64,000 nucleotides of DNA from Rhizobium sp. NZLR1. GTDB lineage: Bacteria; Pseudomonadota; Alphaproteobacteria; Rhizobiales; Rhizobiaceae. The stretch lies in NCBI RefSeq assembly GCF_017357385.1, contig NZ_CP071633.1, forward strand, positions 849,961-913,960, read 5' to 3'. Made by a program: the position numbers and the translations under genes. Under the pieces are notes generated by a model that saw only the letters and a list, made by a program, of their open reading frames with translations, did no database searches and was not told the DNA's origin. This document shows, one piece after another, positions 1 through 7,782 of the stretch; the first letter of the stretch is position 1; each line of letters starts with the position of its first letter.

Positions 1-753
1 GGGGCCGGCTCTGCGGCCGCGGCCGACAATCCCTATAGCCTCATCGAGCCCGGGGTGATCAGCGTCGGCACGATGGGCGATGCCAAGCCCTATACGTTTG
101 CGACGGCGGACGGCCAGTTCACCGGTTTCGATATCGAGTTGTTTCTCAACGTCGTCTCCCGCCTTGGCATTCCGAAAGACAAGGTCACGTTCACGGGCCA
201 GGAATTCTCCGCACTTCTGCCGTCGGTGGCAAACGAACGGTTCGATGTTGCTGTCGCGGCGATCGGAACCACCGAAGCCCGGAAGAAGACCGTCGACTTT
301 TCCGACGGCTATCTTGCCGGTTATCTCTCGGTCCTGACGGCGGATTCCGGCATCAAGGATGCCGACGGCCTCAAGGGCAGGCGTCTCGGCGTCGTGCAGG
401 GGACCTTGCAGGAAGTCTATGCGGCCAAGAATTTCGGTGAGGCCGATCTCGTGAAATTCCCCGACAACAATTCCGCCGTGGCTGCCCTCAACAACGGAAC
501 GGTCGATGCGCATTTTCTCGACTACGAGGCTGCCAAACAATATGGCGAGCGCTATCCCGCGCTGAAGATTGCGGTCAACATCCCGTCCTTCGATGCGCCA
601 GCGGGCTTCGTGATCCGCAAGGGAAATGACGCCTTCCGCACGGCGTTGAACACAGCTCTTCACGACGCGATGCAGGACGGCACCTGGAAGACCCTCTATG
701 AAAAATGGTTCCCCGGTTCGCCGATGCCGGACCAGTACCTTCCCAAGAAGTAA
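1..753 (+). CDS. Polar amino-acid ABC transporter substrate-binding protein (5' end missing)
   Basis: Periplasmic solute-binding protein of the SBP_bac_3 family that delivers an amino acid to the permease-ATPase encoded next. The reading frame is open from base 1, so the real start and most of the signal peptide lie outside the window; the first visible residues (Ala/Gly-rich, then ADNPYS) look like the end of a signal peptide. Typical family features are TGFDIEL near the start, the FSALLPSV region, DFSDGY, and a C-terminal W-x-x-L-Y-x-K-W-F block. About 250 residues are visible, nearly full length for the mature protein. The ligand cannot be named. A hairpin separates it from the transporter gene. 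Confidence 0.9.
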   Translation, partial: GAGSAAAADNPYSLIEPGVISVGTMGDAKPYTFATADGQFTGFDIELFLNVVSRLGIPKDKVTFTGQEFSALLPSVANERFDVAVAAIGTTEARKKTVDFSDGYLAGYLSVLTADSGIKDADGLKGRRLGVVQGTLQEVYAAKNFGEADLVKFPDNNSAVAALNNGTVDAHFLDYEAAKQYGERYPALKIAVNIPSFDAPAGFVIRKGNDAFRTALNTALHDAMQDGTWKTLYEKWFPGSPMPDQYLPKK

Positions 754-762
754 CGTCGTAAG

Positions 763-785
763 CCGTCCGCTCCGGCGGACGGTTT
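763..785 (+). terminator. Hairpin between binding-protein and transporter genes
   Basis: Perfect 8-bp inverted repeat CCGTCCGC/GCGGACGG with a 4-base loop, followed by TTT. It sits 10 bases after the binding-protein stop and before the permease-ATPase start. Such hairpins commonly protect or partly terminate the transcript so that the binding protein is made in excess. The short T run suggests attenuation rather than full termination (inference). Confidence 0.55.
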
Positions 786-817
786 CATGCCCGGCTTGGG
801 CTTCGATGAGGATCTCG

Positions 818-2353
818 ATGAACTGGCTTGAAAATCTGCGCCGCAGCTTCCTGGACTGGGACGCCATGGCCGAAGTGCTACCGAGCATGATCAGCGTCGG
901 CCTGAAGAATACCCTGATCCTGGCCGCCGCCTCGACCGTGCTCGGCGTCGTTATCGGCATGGCTCTCGCCGTCATGGGTATCTCGCAGTCCCGCTGGCTG
1001 CGGCTGCCCGCGCGCGTCTATACCGATGTCTTCCGCGGTTTGCCGGCGATCGTCACGATCCTGATCATCGGTCAGGGTTTTGCCCGGATCGGACGGGAGA
1101 TCTTCGGTCCGTCGCCATTTCCGCTCGGCATCCTGGCGCTCAGCCTGATTGCCGGGGCGTACATCGGCGAAATCTTCCGATCAGGCATCCAAAGCGTCGA
1201 GCGCGGCCAGATGGAAGCCTGCCGGGCGCTCAGCATGAGCTACGGGCAGGGCATGCGCTTGATCGTCATCCCGCAAGGCATCCGGCGGGTTCTGCCGGCG
1301 CTGGTCAATCAATTCATCGGAAACGTCAAGGATTCCAGCCTCGTCTATTTTCTCGGATTGCTCGCCTCCGAGCGGGAGATCTTCCGCGTCGGGCAGGATC
1401 AAGCTGTCGTAACGGGCAATCTGTCGCCCTTGTTGCTGGCGGGCGTCTTCTATCTCGTCATCACCGTGCCGCTCACTCACTTGGTCAATTACATCGATGT
1501 GCGACTGCGCCTGGGAAAACAAGGCCGCAGCTCGGGTGTTGCGAGTGGATTGGTCGAGGTGAGCGAAATGCGCGCCGCCGGTCCGCAACCCCCGGCAAAA
1601 TCTGTCGAGCAGACCGAACCGCGCTTCAAGGGTGGTGCCCTGAACGTCCGGGATCTCACCATGGCCTATGGTAATCTCGATGTGCTGAAGGGTGTCGATC
1701 TCGACATCGCCGCCGGTACCGTCACCTGCATCATCGGTCCTTCCGGCTCGGGAAAATCGACGCTGCTGCGCTGTATGAATAGGCTGGTGGAACCGAAAGG
1801 CGGCGACGTCCTGCTCGATGGCGCCAGCATTCTGGCCATGAAACCAGAGCGGTTGCGCCGGCGCGTGGGCATGGTGTTCCAGCACTTCAACCTGTTTCCC
1901 GATCACACCGCGCTTGAGAACGTCATGCTTTCACTGACGAAGATCAAGAAGATGTCGAGGCAGGAGGCGCGACGCATTGCCGAGGCGCGTTTGGCCGAGG
2001 TCGGTCTTGCCGAGCGCAGAAATCATCGCCCGGCAGGTCTGTCTGGCGGGCAGCAGCAGCGCGTCGCCATCGCGCGTGCTCTTGCGATGGATCCGGAACT
2101 CATCCTGTTCGATGAAGTGACGAGTGCGCTCGATCCCGAATTGGTGAAAGGCGTTCTCGACTTGATGGCAGCTCTCGGCCGCCAGGGCATGACGATGGCC
2201 GTGGTGACGCATGAGATGGGATTTGCACGCAGGGTGGCCGACCAGGTCGTCTTCATGGATGAGGGCCGCATCGTCGAAGCCGGCTGCCCGGGGCAAATCT
2301 TCGACAATCCCCACAGCGAGCGGCTGAAACGCTTCCTTGCGGAAGTCCTCTAA
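818..2353 (+). CDS. Fused permease/ATP-binding protein of an amino-acid ABC transporter
   Basis: Single 511-residue polypeptide joining an inner-membrane permease (HisM/GlnP type, about residues 15-230) to a GlnQ-type ATPase (about 275-511). The ATPase has Walker A GPSGSGKS at 307-314, signature LSGGQQQR at 408-415 and Walker B LILFDE near 428. The ATG at 818 is chosen because an AGG ribosome site lies 6 bases upstream and the membrane domain starts there; the frame is also open upstream but overlaps the previous gene. With the preceding binding protein it forms a complete importer in which a homodimer would supply both permease and both ATPase subunits. Such fusions are known in rhizobial amino-acid transporters. 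Confidence 0.9.
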   Translation: MNWLENLRRSFLDWDAMAEVLPSMISVGLKNTLILAAASTVLGVVIGMALAVMGISQSRWLRLPARVYTDVFRGLPAIVTILIIGQGFARIGREIFGPSPFPLGILALSLIAGAYIGEIFRSGIQSVERGQMEACRALSMSYGQGMRLIVIPQGIRRVLPALVNQFIGNVKDSSLVYFLGLLASEREIFRVGQDQAVVTGNLSPLLLAGVFYLVITVPLTHLVNYIDVRLRLGKQGRSSGVASGLVEVSEMRAAGPQPPAKSVEQTEPRFKGGALNVRDLTMAYGNLDVLKGVDLDIAAGTVTCIIGPSGSGKSTLLRCMNRLVEPKGGDVLLDGASILAMKPERLRRRVGMVFQHFNLFPDHTALENVMLSLTKIKKMSRQEARRIAEARLAEVGLAERRNHRPAGLSGGQQQRVAIARALAMDPELILFDEVTSALDPELVKGVLDLMAALGRQGMTMAVVTHEMGFARRVADQVVFMDEGRIVEAGCPGQIFDNPHSERLKRFLAEVL

Positions 2354-2457
2354 AGCATGTCGCGCAAAAGTGTGCAGCGGTTTTGCGGCAACGACATGCG
2401 CAAAAAACAAAGAGCCAAAGCGCGAGGCGCGAATCTGAAAGATCGCGACGCGCTTTA
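2352..2457. repeat. Two-palindrome intergenic repeat, RIME-like
   Basis: About 106 bases containing two imperfect palindromes: GCATGTCG (2355-2362) with CGACATGC (2392-2399), and AAAGCGCG with CGCGCTTT (to about 2455). The length and two-palindrome layout match the RIME elements of Rhizobium, Sinorhizobium and Agrobacterium (established family; assignment from memory of its layout). The element begins inside the stop codon of the permease-ATPase gene, so the TAA may be supplied by the repeat. No second copy was seen in the window. Confidence 0.7.
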
Positions 2458-2542
2458 GCCCCTGACGCGAGGCATGCCGCTGAGGGCTCCTACGACGGAT
2501 GCATGGAATTCGTTCGACATAGCAGGAAACAAGGTTATCGAC

Positions 2543-3679
2543 ATGAATGCTTCCCCCAAACCTTCGAAGGTCGTCGTCATCGGTGGCGGCATATTCGGCG
2601 TCTCGACGGCTGTCCATCTCGCTCGCCTCGGGATCGCCACCGTGCTCGTCAGCGATGGGCCGCTTGCCAATGGCGCCTCCGGCCGTTCGCTCGCCTGGCT
2701 CAATTCGGCCCGGAAACGCTCTGATGCCTATCACCGGCTGCGCCTCGCCGGCATCGACCGTTATCGCACCCTTGCTGCCCGATATCCGGATGCGCCCTGG
2801 CTGCGTTTCGATGGCGGCCTGACCTGGGATGCCGATGACGCCGGCAATGAGATAGCCGAGGTCTTCGACTTCGAGCGCGACCTCGGCTATCACGCGCAAT
2901 GGCTGGCCCAGGAAAACATTCCCGGCGCGACGCCCGGCGTCGACGCCGGTGCGGTGACGCCGCAGGGCGCGATCTTCAATCCCGGAGAAGGTTGGGTCGA
3001 TCTTACCTCGCTGATCGGCCTTCTCGCGGAGGAATTCCGTTCGCTCGGCGGCGAGGTCGTGACGGACGCCGGGCGCGCGGCGATTGATGTCGAAGGCGCC
3101 CGTGTCTGCGGCGTGAGCGCAGCGGACGGCAGACACTGGGACGCGGAGTCTGTGCTGCTTGCCGCGGGCGGCGCCGTTCCGGCAATCGTTGCCGAAGCCG
3201 GCCAGCATATCGACGATGCAACGCCGGTCGCGCTTCTCGTCAGGACCAAGCCGATCCGCCATTCGCTGAAGGCCGTGCTCAACACCCCCCGCGTCGCCAT
3301 CCGACCCATGCCGAATGGCGGCTTCGCCCTCGATTCCGCCTGGTCCGAGGAAGAGGTCGAAGTGAAGCCGGACGGCGGCTATGAAGTCAGACAATCGACG
3401 TTGGACGGGCTGCTGCGCGAGGCGTCAAAAGTTCTCGAAGGCAACCCGACGCTCGAGATCGAAGATTATGGGGTCGGCCCAAAGCCCATTCCGGGCGATG
3501 GCGAGCCGGTCTTTGGCGAACTGCCGTCGATCTGGGGTTACTTCGTCGCCTTCAGCCATAGTGGCGCCACCCTCGGCCTGATCGCCGGTGAACTGCTGGC
3601 CGACGAGATCGCCACCGGACGCCGTCATCCGCTGCTGGCGGAGTTTCGGCCCGAACGTTTCAGCGCGTCGCGAGGATGA
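2543..3679 (+). CDS. FAD-dependent amine/amino-acid oxidoreductase (DAO family)
   Basis: 378-residue DadA/glycine-oxidase/sarcosine-oxidase type flavoprotein. The N-terminal dinucleotide-binding motif VVVIGGGIFGVSTAVHLA is followed by GASGRSLAWLN, the usual FAD-contact segment. The C-terminal region carries the DAO pattern GDGEPVFGELP then HSGATLGLIAGELLADEI. The start at 2543 has AAGG and AGGA sites upstream and lies just before the FAD motif; an in-frame ATG at 2474 would add 23 unconvincing residues. Lying behind an amino-acid importer, it probably oxidises an imported amino acid or N-methyl amine. The substrate is unknown and the RIME-like repeat separates the two transcription units. Confidence 0.85.
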   Translation: MNASPKPSKVVVIGGGIFGVSTAVHLARLGIATVLVSDGPLANGASGRSLAWLNSARKRSDAYHRLRLAGIDRYRTLAARYPDAPWLRFDGGLTWDADDAGNEIAEVFDFERDLGYHAQWLAQENIPGATPGVDAGAVTPQGAIFNPGEGWVDLTSLIGLLAEEFRSLGGEVVTDAGRAAIDVEGARVCGVSAADGRHWDAESVLLAAGGAVPAIVAEAGQHIDDATPVALLVRTKPIRHSLKAVLNTPRVAIRPMPNGGFALDSAWSEEEVEVKPDGGYEVRQSTLDGLLREASKVLEGNPTLEIEDYGVGPKPIPGDGEPVFGELPSIWGYFVAFSHSGATLGLIAGELLADEIATGRRHPLLAEFRPERFSASRG

Positions 3680-3794
3680 CGGTCGTGGAAGGAGCGGAAG
3701 TCCGACTCGGCGCCGTTGCGAACCGCGACCGGCGTCCGATGCATCCTTCTGAGCCGTCGAGCGTTCTATCGCCAGGAACAACTGGAGATCCATC

Positions 3795-4301
3795 ATGTTC
3801 AAGGACGAACTCGGGGACATCGGCACAAACCTGGACAGGCGCGACAATACCGGCACCGCACCGGCTGCTTTCGAAGATGCAAACGCCAATCCCGATCTCA
3901 TCAGGCGTGAGGGCTTCGCGAGCGAGGCCGAATATCGGGCTTATATCGCGACGCTCGGTGGTCATGCTCCGGTTGGAGGCACCTTTGAGGAGCCTCTCCT
4001 GGCCTCTGACAATCATGCCCTGGAAGGCCGTCTGCGAGAACTGAGAGAAGAACTCGAAAACCTCCGCGCCCGCCTTCAGGTGATCCAACATCAGGCTGCG
4101 ACCGTCGTTGCGGCGAACGTCCGCTGGGCCGATGCAAGCGCCCACGCGCAGCTTGGCAATCAGCCCTGGCTCAAGCTGGCCGGCGCAATGGCGGCAACAT
4201 TCGTCGTCACGAGAGGCATCACGCGGCTGCCGCTCGGAACCGTGGCGACGACGGCGCTACCGTTGGTGGCGGCCGCGATGAAACGGAAGTCCGTCAGGTG
4301 A
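3795..4301 (+). CDS. Hypothetical protein with coiled coil and C-terminal hydrophobic segment
   Basis: 168 residues, not assigned to a family. Residues about 78-105 are Leu/Glu/Arg-rich (LEGRLRELREELENLRARL) and should form a coiled coil. Residues about 140-165 are hydrophobic and end in a basic tail (AAAMKRKSVR), suggesting a tail-anchored inner-membrane protein. The start has GGAG 7 bases upstream. It stands alone between the FAD oxidoreductase and the ybhP-like gene. The layout recalls small ElaB/DUF3618-type membrane-anchored proteins, but this is only a resemblance. Confidence 0.7.
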   Translation: MFKDELGDIGTNLDRRDNTGTAPAAFEDANANPDLIRREGFASEAEYRAYIATLGGHAPVGGTFEEPLLASDNHALEGRLRELREELENLRARLQVIQHQAATVVAANVRWADASAHAQLGNQPWLKLAGAMAATFVVTRGITRLPLGTVATTALPLVAAAMKRKSVR

Positions 4302-4369
4302 ACATCGTCCTCTAACGGGACATCGGGCACGGCACACTTCTGCTTCAATCGCCTTCTCTCGGCGTCCGT

Positions 4370-5098
4370 TTAGGCGAAACTAATTTCCGCAAGGAGAGGC
4401 AGGTGATCAGAGGCGACCCTTGTCAGTCGGTTTTCCAGGACCGTCGCCTGTTTGACGACGAGATCGTCGGAAACGAGAATGTGGTCAAGGCGCATCAGCG
4501 GATAGCGGGAAGGGAAGGTTGCTCTTGGTGTGGCCTTGCCTTCGCGCTGAGCATCCTTCAATGACTGAGTGGCAAGTCGGTAAGTCGCCGATGCCGGAAT
4601 GGCGTTGAAGTCGCCGCAAAGGATGGTGGGGAGAGATTCGCCCGCTGTCCCGCGCAGCCAGCCCGAGTTCAACAGCGTCGTCATCTGCCGCATGCGCTCG
4701 CGGCCGCGAAGGCCAAGATGGGTGTTGACGACCAGCAGTTTTCTGTCGCCGACCAGTATTTCGACCGAAAGGGCACCGCGCTGTTCGCCGATGGATGGCA
4801 GCGGGCCGGCCTTGACCGCGCCAGTCGGCAGCGCGGTGATGATCGCATCGCCATACTGCTCTTCGGCAATCGACAGCGCCGGATGAAAATGAGCCTGCAT
4901 CTCCAGAAGCGCGGCGATCGTATGGGCCTGGTCGATGCCGCCGGTCCTGCGCCTGAGGACATCGACCTCCTGAAGAGCGATGATGTCGGCTTCCGCCTCG
5001 GCGATGACTGAAGCAATGCGTCCGGGATCGAGCTTGCGGTCGTTGCCGATACAGCTGTGCACGTTATAGGTTAAGAGTTTGATCGTTTTTTCCGACAT
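4370..5098 (-). CDS. Endonuclease/exonuclease/phosphatase family protein (YbhP-like)
   Basis: 242-residue metal-dependent EEP-fold hydrolase. The full catalytic set is visible in order: LTYNVHSC near the N-terminus, ALQEVD (metal-binding Glu), GDFNAIP (catalytic Asp/Asn), RLDHILVS and the terminal SDHLPL. The start at 5098 is placed just before the fold; the frame stays open to 5230, but those 44 extra residues have no family character and would run into the divergent gene. In E. coli the homologue ybhP lies with ybhN and clsB, and all three types are adjacent here. The substrate is not established and a phospholipid or phosphodiester role is inferred from context. Confidence 0.85.
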   Translation of the reverse strand: MSEKTIKLLTYNVHSCIGNDRKLDPGRIASVIAEAEADIIALQEVDVLRRRTGGIDQAHTIAALLEMQAHFHPALSIAEEQYGDAIITALPTGAVKAGPLPSIGEQRGALSVEILVGDRKLLVVNTHLGLRGRERMRQMTTLLNSGWLRGTAGESLPTILCGDFNAIPASATYRLATQSLKDAQREGKATPRATFPSRYPLMRLDHILVSDDLVVKQATVLENRLTRVASDHLPLLAEISFA

Positions 5099-5145
5099 GA
5101 GTCCGCTGAAGCTTGTCCTCGGGGACATGGATCTCGTTCCCCAGG

Positions 5146-5172
5146 GGAACACAAAACTCATTTGATCGTTCC
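5146..5172. promoter_or_regulatory. EcfG-type general-stress promoter, possibly divergent
   Basis: On the plus strand GGAAC (5146-5150) and CGTT (5167-5170) are separated by exactly 16 bases, matching the alphaproteobacterial EcfG/RpoE2 consensus GGAAC-N16/17-CGTT. It lies about 45 bases before the ybhN-like start at 5214. On the minus strand GGAAC (5172-5168) is followed after 16 bases by TGTT, a three-of-four match pointing at the ybhP-like gene. The two overlap almost completely, so this could be a bidirectional stress promoter. Confidence 0.7.
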
Positions 5173-5213
5173 AGATTATCGAACCATCCCGTTTGCACTC
5201 CTGAGGACAATCG

Positions 5214-6176
5214 ATGAGCTTGAAAAACATGATCTGGAATGGACTGCTCGTTGCTGCCCTTTGTTTCGCGGTCTTCCTTCTTTACCGCATCTTCCAACAG
5301 TACAGCCTCGAGCAGATCGTCCAATCGGTTCGCAGCATACCTTTTTCGAATTTCTGCGTAGCCCTGCTGTTTGCGGCGGCATCCTATCTATGTCTTGGCT
5401 GTTTCGATCTCCTGGCGATCCGTTCACTCGGCAAATCCTTGCCTTACCCCAAAATCGCGTTGGCTTCGTTCATCAGCCTGTCGCTCGGCCACAATATCGG
5501 TTTTGCCGGACTGAGCAGCGGCGCCTTCCGCTACCGTTTTTATTCGCGCTGGGGGCTGACGACCGAGGATGTCGCCAATATCATCCTGTTTTGCGGCATC
5601 ACAGTCGGGCTGGGGCTGATCACGCTTGGCGGCCTGGCGATGATCATCAATCCCGGCGACGCCGGGCGCCTGCTGCGGCTCGATCCGGCCGGTGTGCGCA
5701 TCTTCGGCTTGCTGGCGCTCATCGTGCCGGTCGTCTATGCGGGGCTGGCGTTTTTCATCCGCAGCAAGTTGCGGCTTTGGCGCTGGTCCTTTCAGTTGCC
5801 GCGATTTTCGATAGCGGTCGCGCAAGTTGGAGTCGGCACGATCAACTTCGGGTTCGTTTCTGCCTGTCTCCACCAGATGCTCTCAGCCTTCGGCGATGTT
5901 GCCTTCTTCAGATCGGTAACAGCCTACGTGCTCGCCAACTCGGCAATTCTTGCAACGCATGTTCCAGGTGGTCTCGGCGTGCTCGAGGCGACCGTCTCCT
6001 ATGCGGTGCCGAAGGAAGCATCCATCGGCGCGCTGATCGCATTCCGCTGCGTCTATTTCTTCATTCCGCTGGCGCTTGGCGCAACGCTACTCGCAATCAG
6101 CGAGGTCGTCTTTCGCCGCCGATCACGTGGAGCGAACGAGACGGCGGACGAAGGCGCCGAGGCCCAGTCGGCTTAG
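5214..6176 (+). CDS. Integral membrane protein, YbhN/LPG-synthase transmembrane family
   Basis: 320 residues with about eight hydrophobic segments and the family hallmark HVPGGLGVLEATV in the C-terminal half; GHNIGFAGLSSGAFRYRFY is also typical. The family (UPF0104, the flippase-like membrane half of lysyl-phosphatidylglycerol synthases) is linked to lipid handling in the inner membrane. It lacks the cytosolic aminoacyl-transferase domain of MprF. The start has GAGG 7 bases upstream and an EcfG-type promoter in front. Its last 54 bases overlap the convergent clsB-like gene, and its acidic C-terminal tail is encoded in that overlap. Confidence 0.87.
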   Translation: MSLKNMIWNGLLVAALCFAVFLLYRIFQQYSLEQIVQSVRSIPFSNFCVALLFAAASYLCLGCFDLLAIRSLGKSLPYPKIALASFISLSLGHNIGFAGLSSGAFRYRFYSRWGLTTEDVANIILFCGITVGLGLITLGGLAMIINPGDAGRLLRLDPAGVRIFGLLALIVPVVYAGLAFFIRSKLRLWRWSFQLPRFSIAVAQVGVGTINFGFVSACLHQMLSAFGDVAFFRSVTAYVLANSAILATHVPGGLGVLEATVSYAVPKEASIGALIAFRCVYFFIPLALGATLLAISEVVFRRRSRGANETADEGAEAQSA

Positions 6177-7664
6177 CAGTGTGGTGGGCCGACCCGGGTC
6201 GAAGAGCGCGGTTCCCATGACTGGCTTGGTGCTGCCGGCCATGTCGACTGCAAACTCGCGCAAGCCGCGGCGACCATCATTCAGCGTCTCGATCGCTTCG
6301 ATCACCGATCCTGTCCGAGCGAAGGCTGCAGCAAAGGTCTCGGCCGCCCTTCCTAGGTATTCCGAAAGCAGGCGGTTGCGAAGATCCACGATCCCCCGGC
6401 GTTGATCCTCGCCGTCGGCCTCCAAGAGCATATCGCATTCGGTATCAATTGCTTCCGAGCGGTTGTTGATGTTGGACGAGCCGATGCGCACCAATTTGTC
6501 ATCGGCAATTATCAGCTTGGAGTGGACGAGCACCTCCACTTCTGTGCTCGACGCCAGCGGGGCTCGCCCAGGGGCAGTGGCTTTGGGCATGACCGGCCCC
6601 GGAACAACGGGATAGTAGATGCGCAGCCGATGAGCGCGATCAGCGCGTTTGAGGCGACGGATGACACGGTCGCGATTATTGCCCATGACAAGCTTTTCGA
6701 TCAGCCCGTGAGAGCTGCGCGTACAGATGATGATGACTTCAGGCCCGTCTTCCTCCTCAAGCCCGGCGGCGATGGCCTCCGCGACGCGGAAGGAGGCGAG
6801 GTATTGTGCTTCGATGTAAAGTGATCGCTTCGCCCGGGCGATCACATCAAGTGTCATGTCGATACCGTCGCTTACGCCGGTCCGCAAGGCCGTCGAGGGT
6901 TCCGTCAGCGCGAAACTGACCGAAATATCTCCGATCGAAACCGGCAGATCATCGGGCCAGACGAAAGGCGCGCTCGCGACCAGCGGCGAGTGGCTTTCGC
7001 CGGTGGCGTCTTCCCAGCGCCGCCTGGCGATATCGCCGATCAGCTTGGCCGCGTCGCCCGTGACCATCGCTTGAACATCGTGCAGGGGGTCGTAGGAAAC
7101 GCCGGCGGGATCACGTCGCAGTTTGTCTTTGGCGCGATGAAGCCAAGTGTCCCACCGCCGCGCCGTCAGATCCATCCCACCGATGAAGGAGACCGCGTCG
7201 TCGATGCAGACGAGTTTCTGATGATGGCAGCCGCCGACTGCCCGCGCGGAATCGAAGCGCAGATCGATCCGGGCATTCTTCGGGAAATTCTTCTTGCGAA
7301 ACAGCTGCAGGGACTTGTTCGAATAGAGGGGGCCGAGTGCCCAGACGAGGATGCGTATTTCCAGTTCGGGATTTTCCGCCGCGAGACCGTGCAGCAGGTC
7401 GGCAAGCGTCTCCTCGGATTTATCGGGTTCCATCAGGATGTCGGGATTGAAATCCCATCCGATGATCCAGACAGTGCGCCGCGCCTGCCGTAGCGCCCGC
7501 GCCAGCTCGGCAAAATAGCTGTTGCCGTTGATCAGGAAGGCCGCCTTCGCGGCACTCCCTTGCAGGTCAAACCCACTGCAATCTTGCCTTTTATGGCCGA
7601 CCAGCGCCGGCAATTTTGCCTGTGTCAGCGTCGGATGATTGAAGACGGTCTCAATTGCGGTCAT
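6123..7664 (-). CDS. Phospholipase D-superfamily protein, cardiolipin synthase B-like
   Basis: 513 residues with two HKD catalytic motifs: HHQKLVCIDDAVSFIGGMD in the N-terminal half and VHSKLIIADDKLVRIGSSN in the C-terminal half, each with the His, Lys, Asp and Gly-rich tail intact. The layout fits ClsB-type cardiolipin synthases or a related phosphatidyltransferase at the inner membrane. The ATG at 7664 has GAGG 5-6 bases upstream and is preferred over 7694. The ybhP-like and ybhN-like neighbours reproduce the E. coli ybhP-clsB-ybhN gene set. An exact EcfG-type promoter lies 30 bases upstream. Confidence 0.88.
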   Translation of the reverse strand: MTAIETVFNHPTLTQAKLPALVGHKRQDCSGFDLQGSAAKAAFLINGNSYFAELARALRQARRTVWIIGWDFNPDILMEPDKSEETLADLLHGLAAENPELEIRILVWALGPLYSNKSLQLFRKKNFPKNARIDLRFDSARAVGGCHHQKLVCIDDAVSFIGGMDLTARRWDTWLHRAKDKLRRDPAGVSYDPLHDVQAMVTGDAAKLIGDIARRRWEDATGESHSPLVASAPFVWPDDLPVSIGDISVSFALTEPSTALRTGVSDGIDMTLDVIARAKRSLYIEAQYLASFRVAEAIAAGLEEEDGPEVIIICTRSSHGLIEKLVMGNNRDRVIRRLKRADRAHRLRIYYPVVPGPVMPKATAPGRAPLASSTEVEVLVHSKLIIADDKLVRIGSSNINNRSEAIDTECDMLLEADGEDQRRGIVDLRNRLLSEYLGRAAETFAAAFARTGSVIEAIETLNDGRRGLREFAVDMAGSTKPVMGTALFDPGRPTTLLSRLGLGAFVRRLVRST

Positions 7665-7693
7665 GATTGCCTCTGCCTCTAACTGGGGAAACA

Positions 7694-7718
7694 AACGCTT
7701 GGAATATTTCTGGGTTCC
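7694..7718 (-). promoter_or_regulatory. EcfG-type general-stress promoter of the clsB-like gene
   Basis: Read on the minus strand, GGAAC (7718-7714) is separated by 16 bases from CGTT (7697-7694), an exact match to the EcfG consensus. The start codon follows at 7664, leaving a short leader of about 20-25 bases that holds the GAGG ribosome site. Confidence 0.72.
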
Positions 7719-7782
7719 CTGCGGTGGCGGAAGAGGCGGCCGGGCTGACTTCGTCCGGCGATAGAAAGCCTAAGGAAACGCG

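Noticed and set aside
2352..2457. Intrinsic terminator of the amino-acid transporter operon
   Set aside because: Although palindromic, the two long imperfect dyads have no T run; a RIME-like repeat explains them better.
1931..3394. A 487-residue minus-strand frame
   Set aside because: It is antisense to the permease-ATPase and oxidoreductase genes, both of which have clear family motifs.
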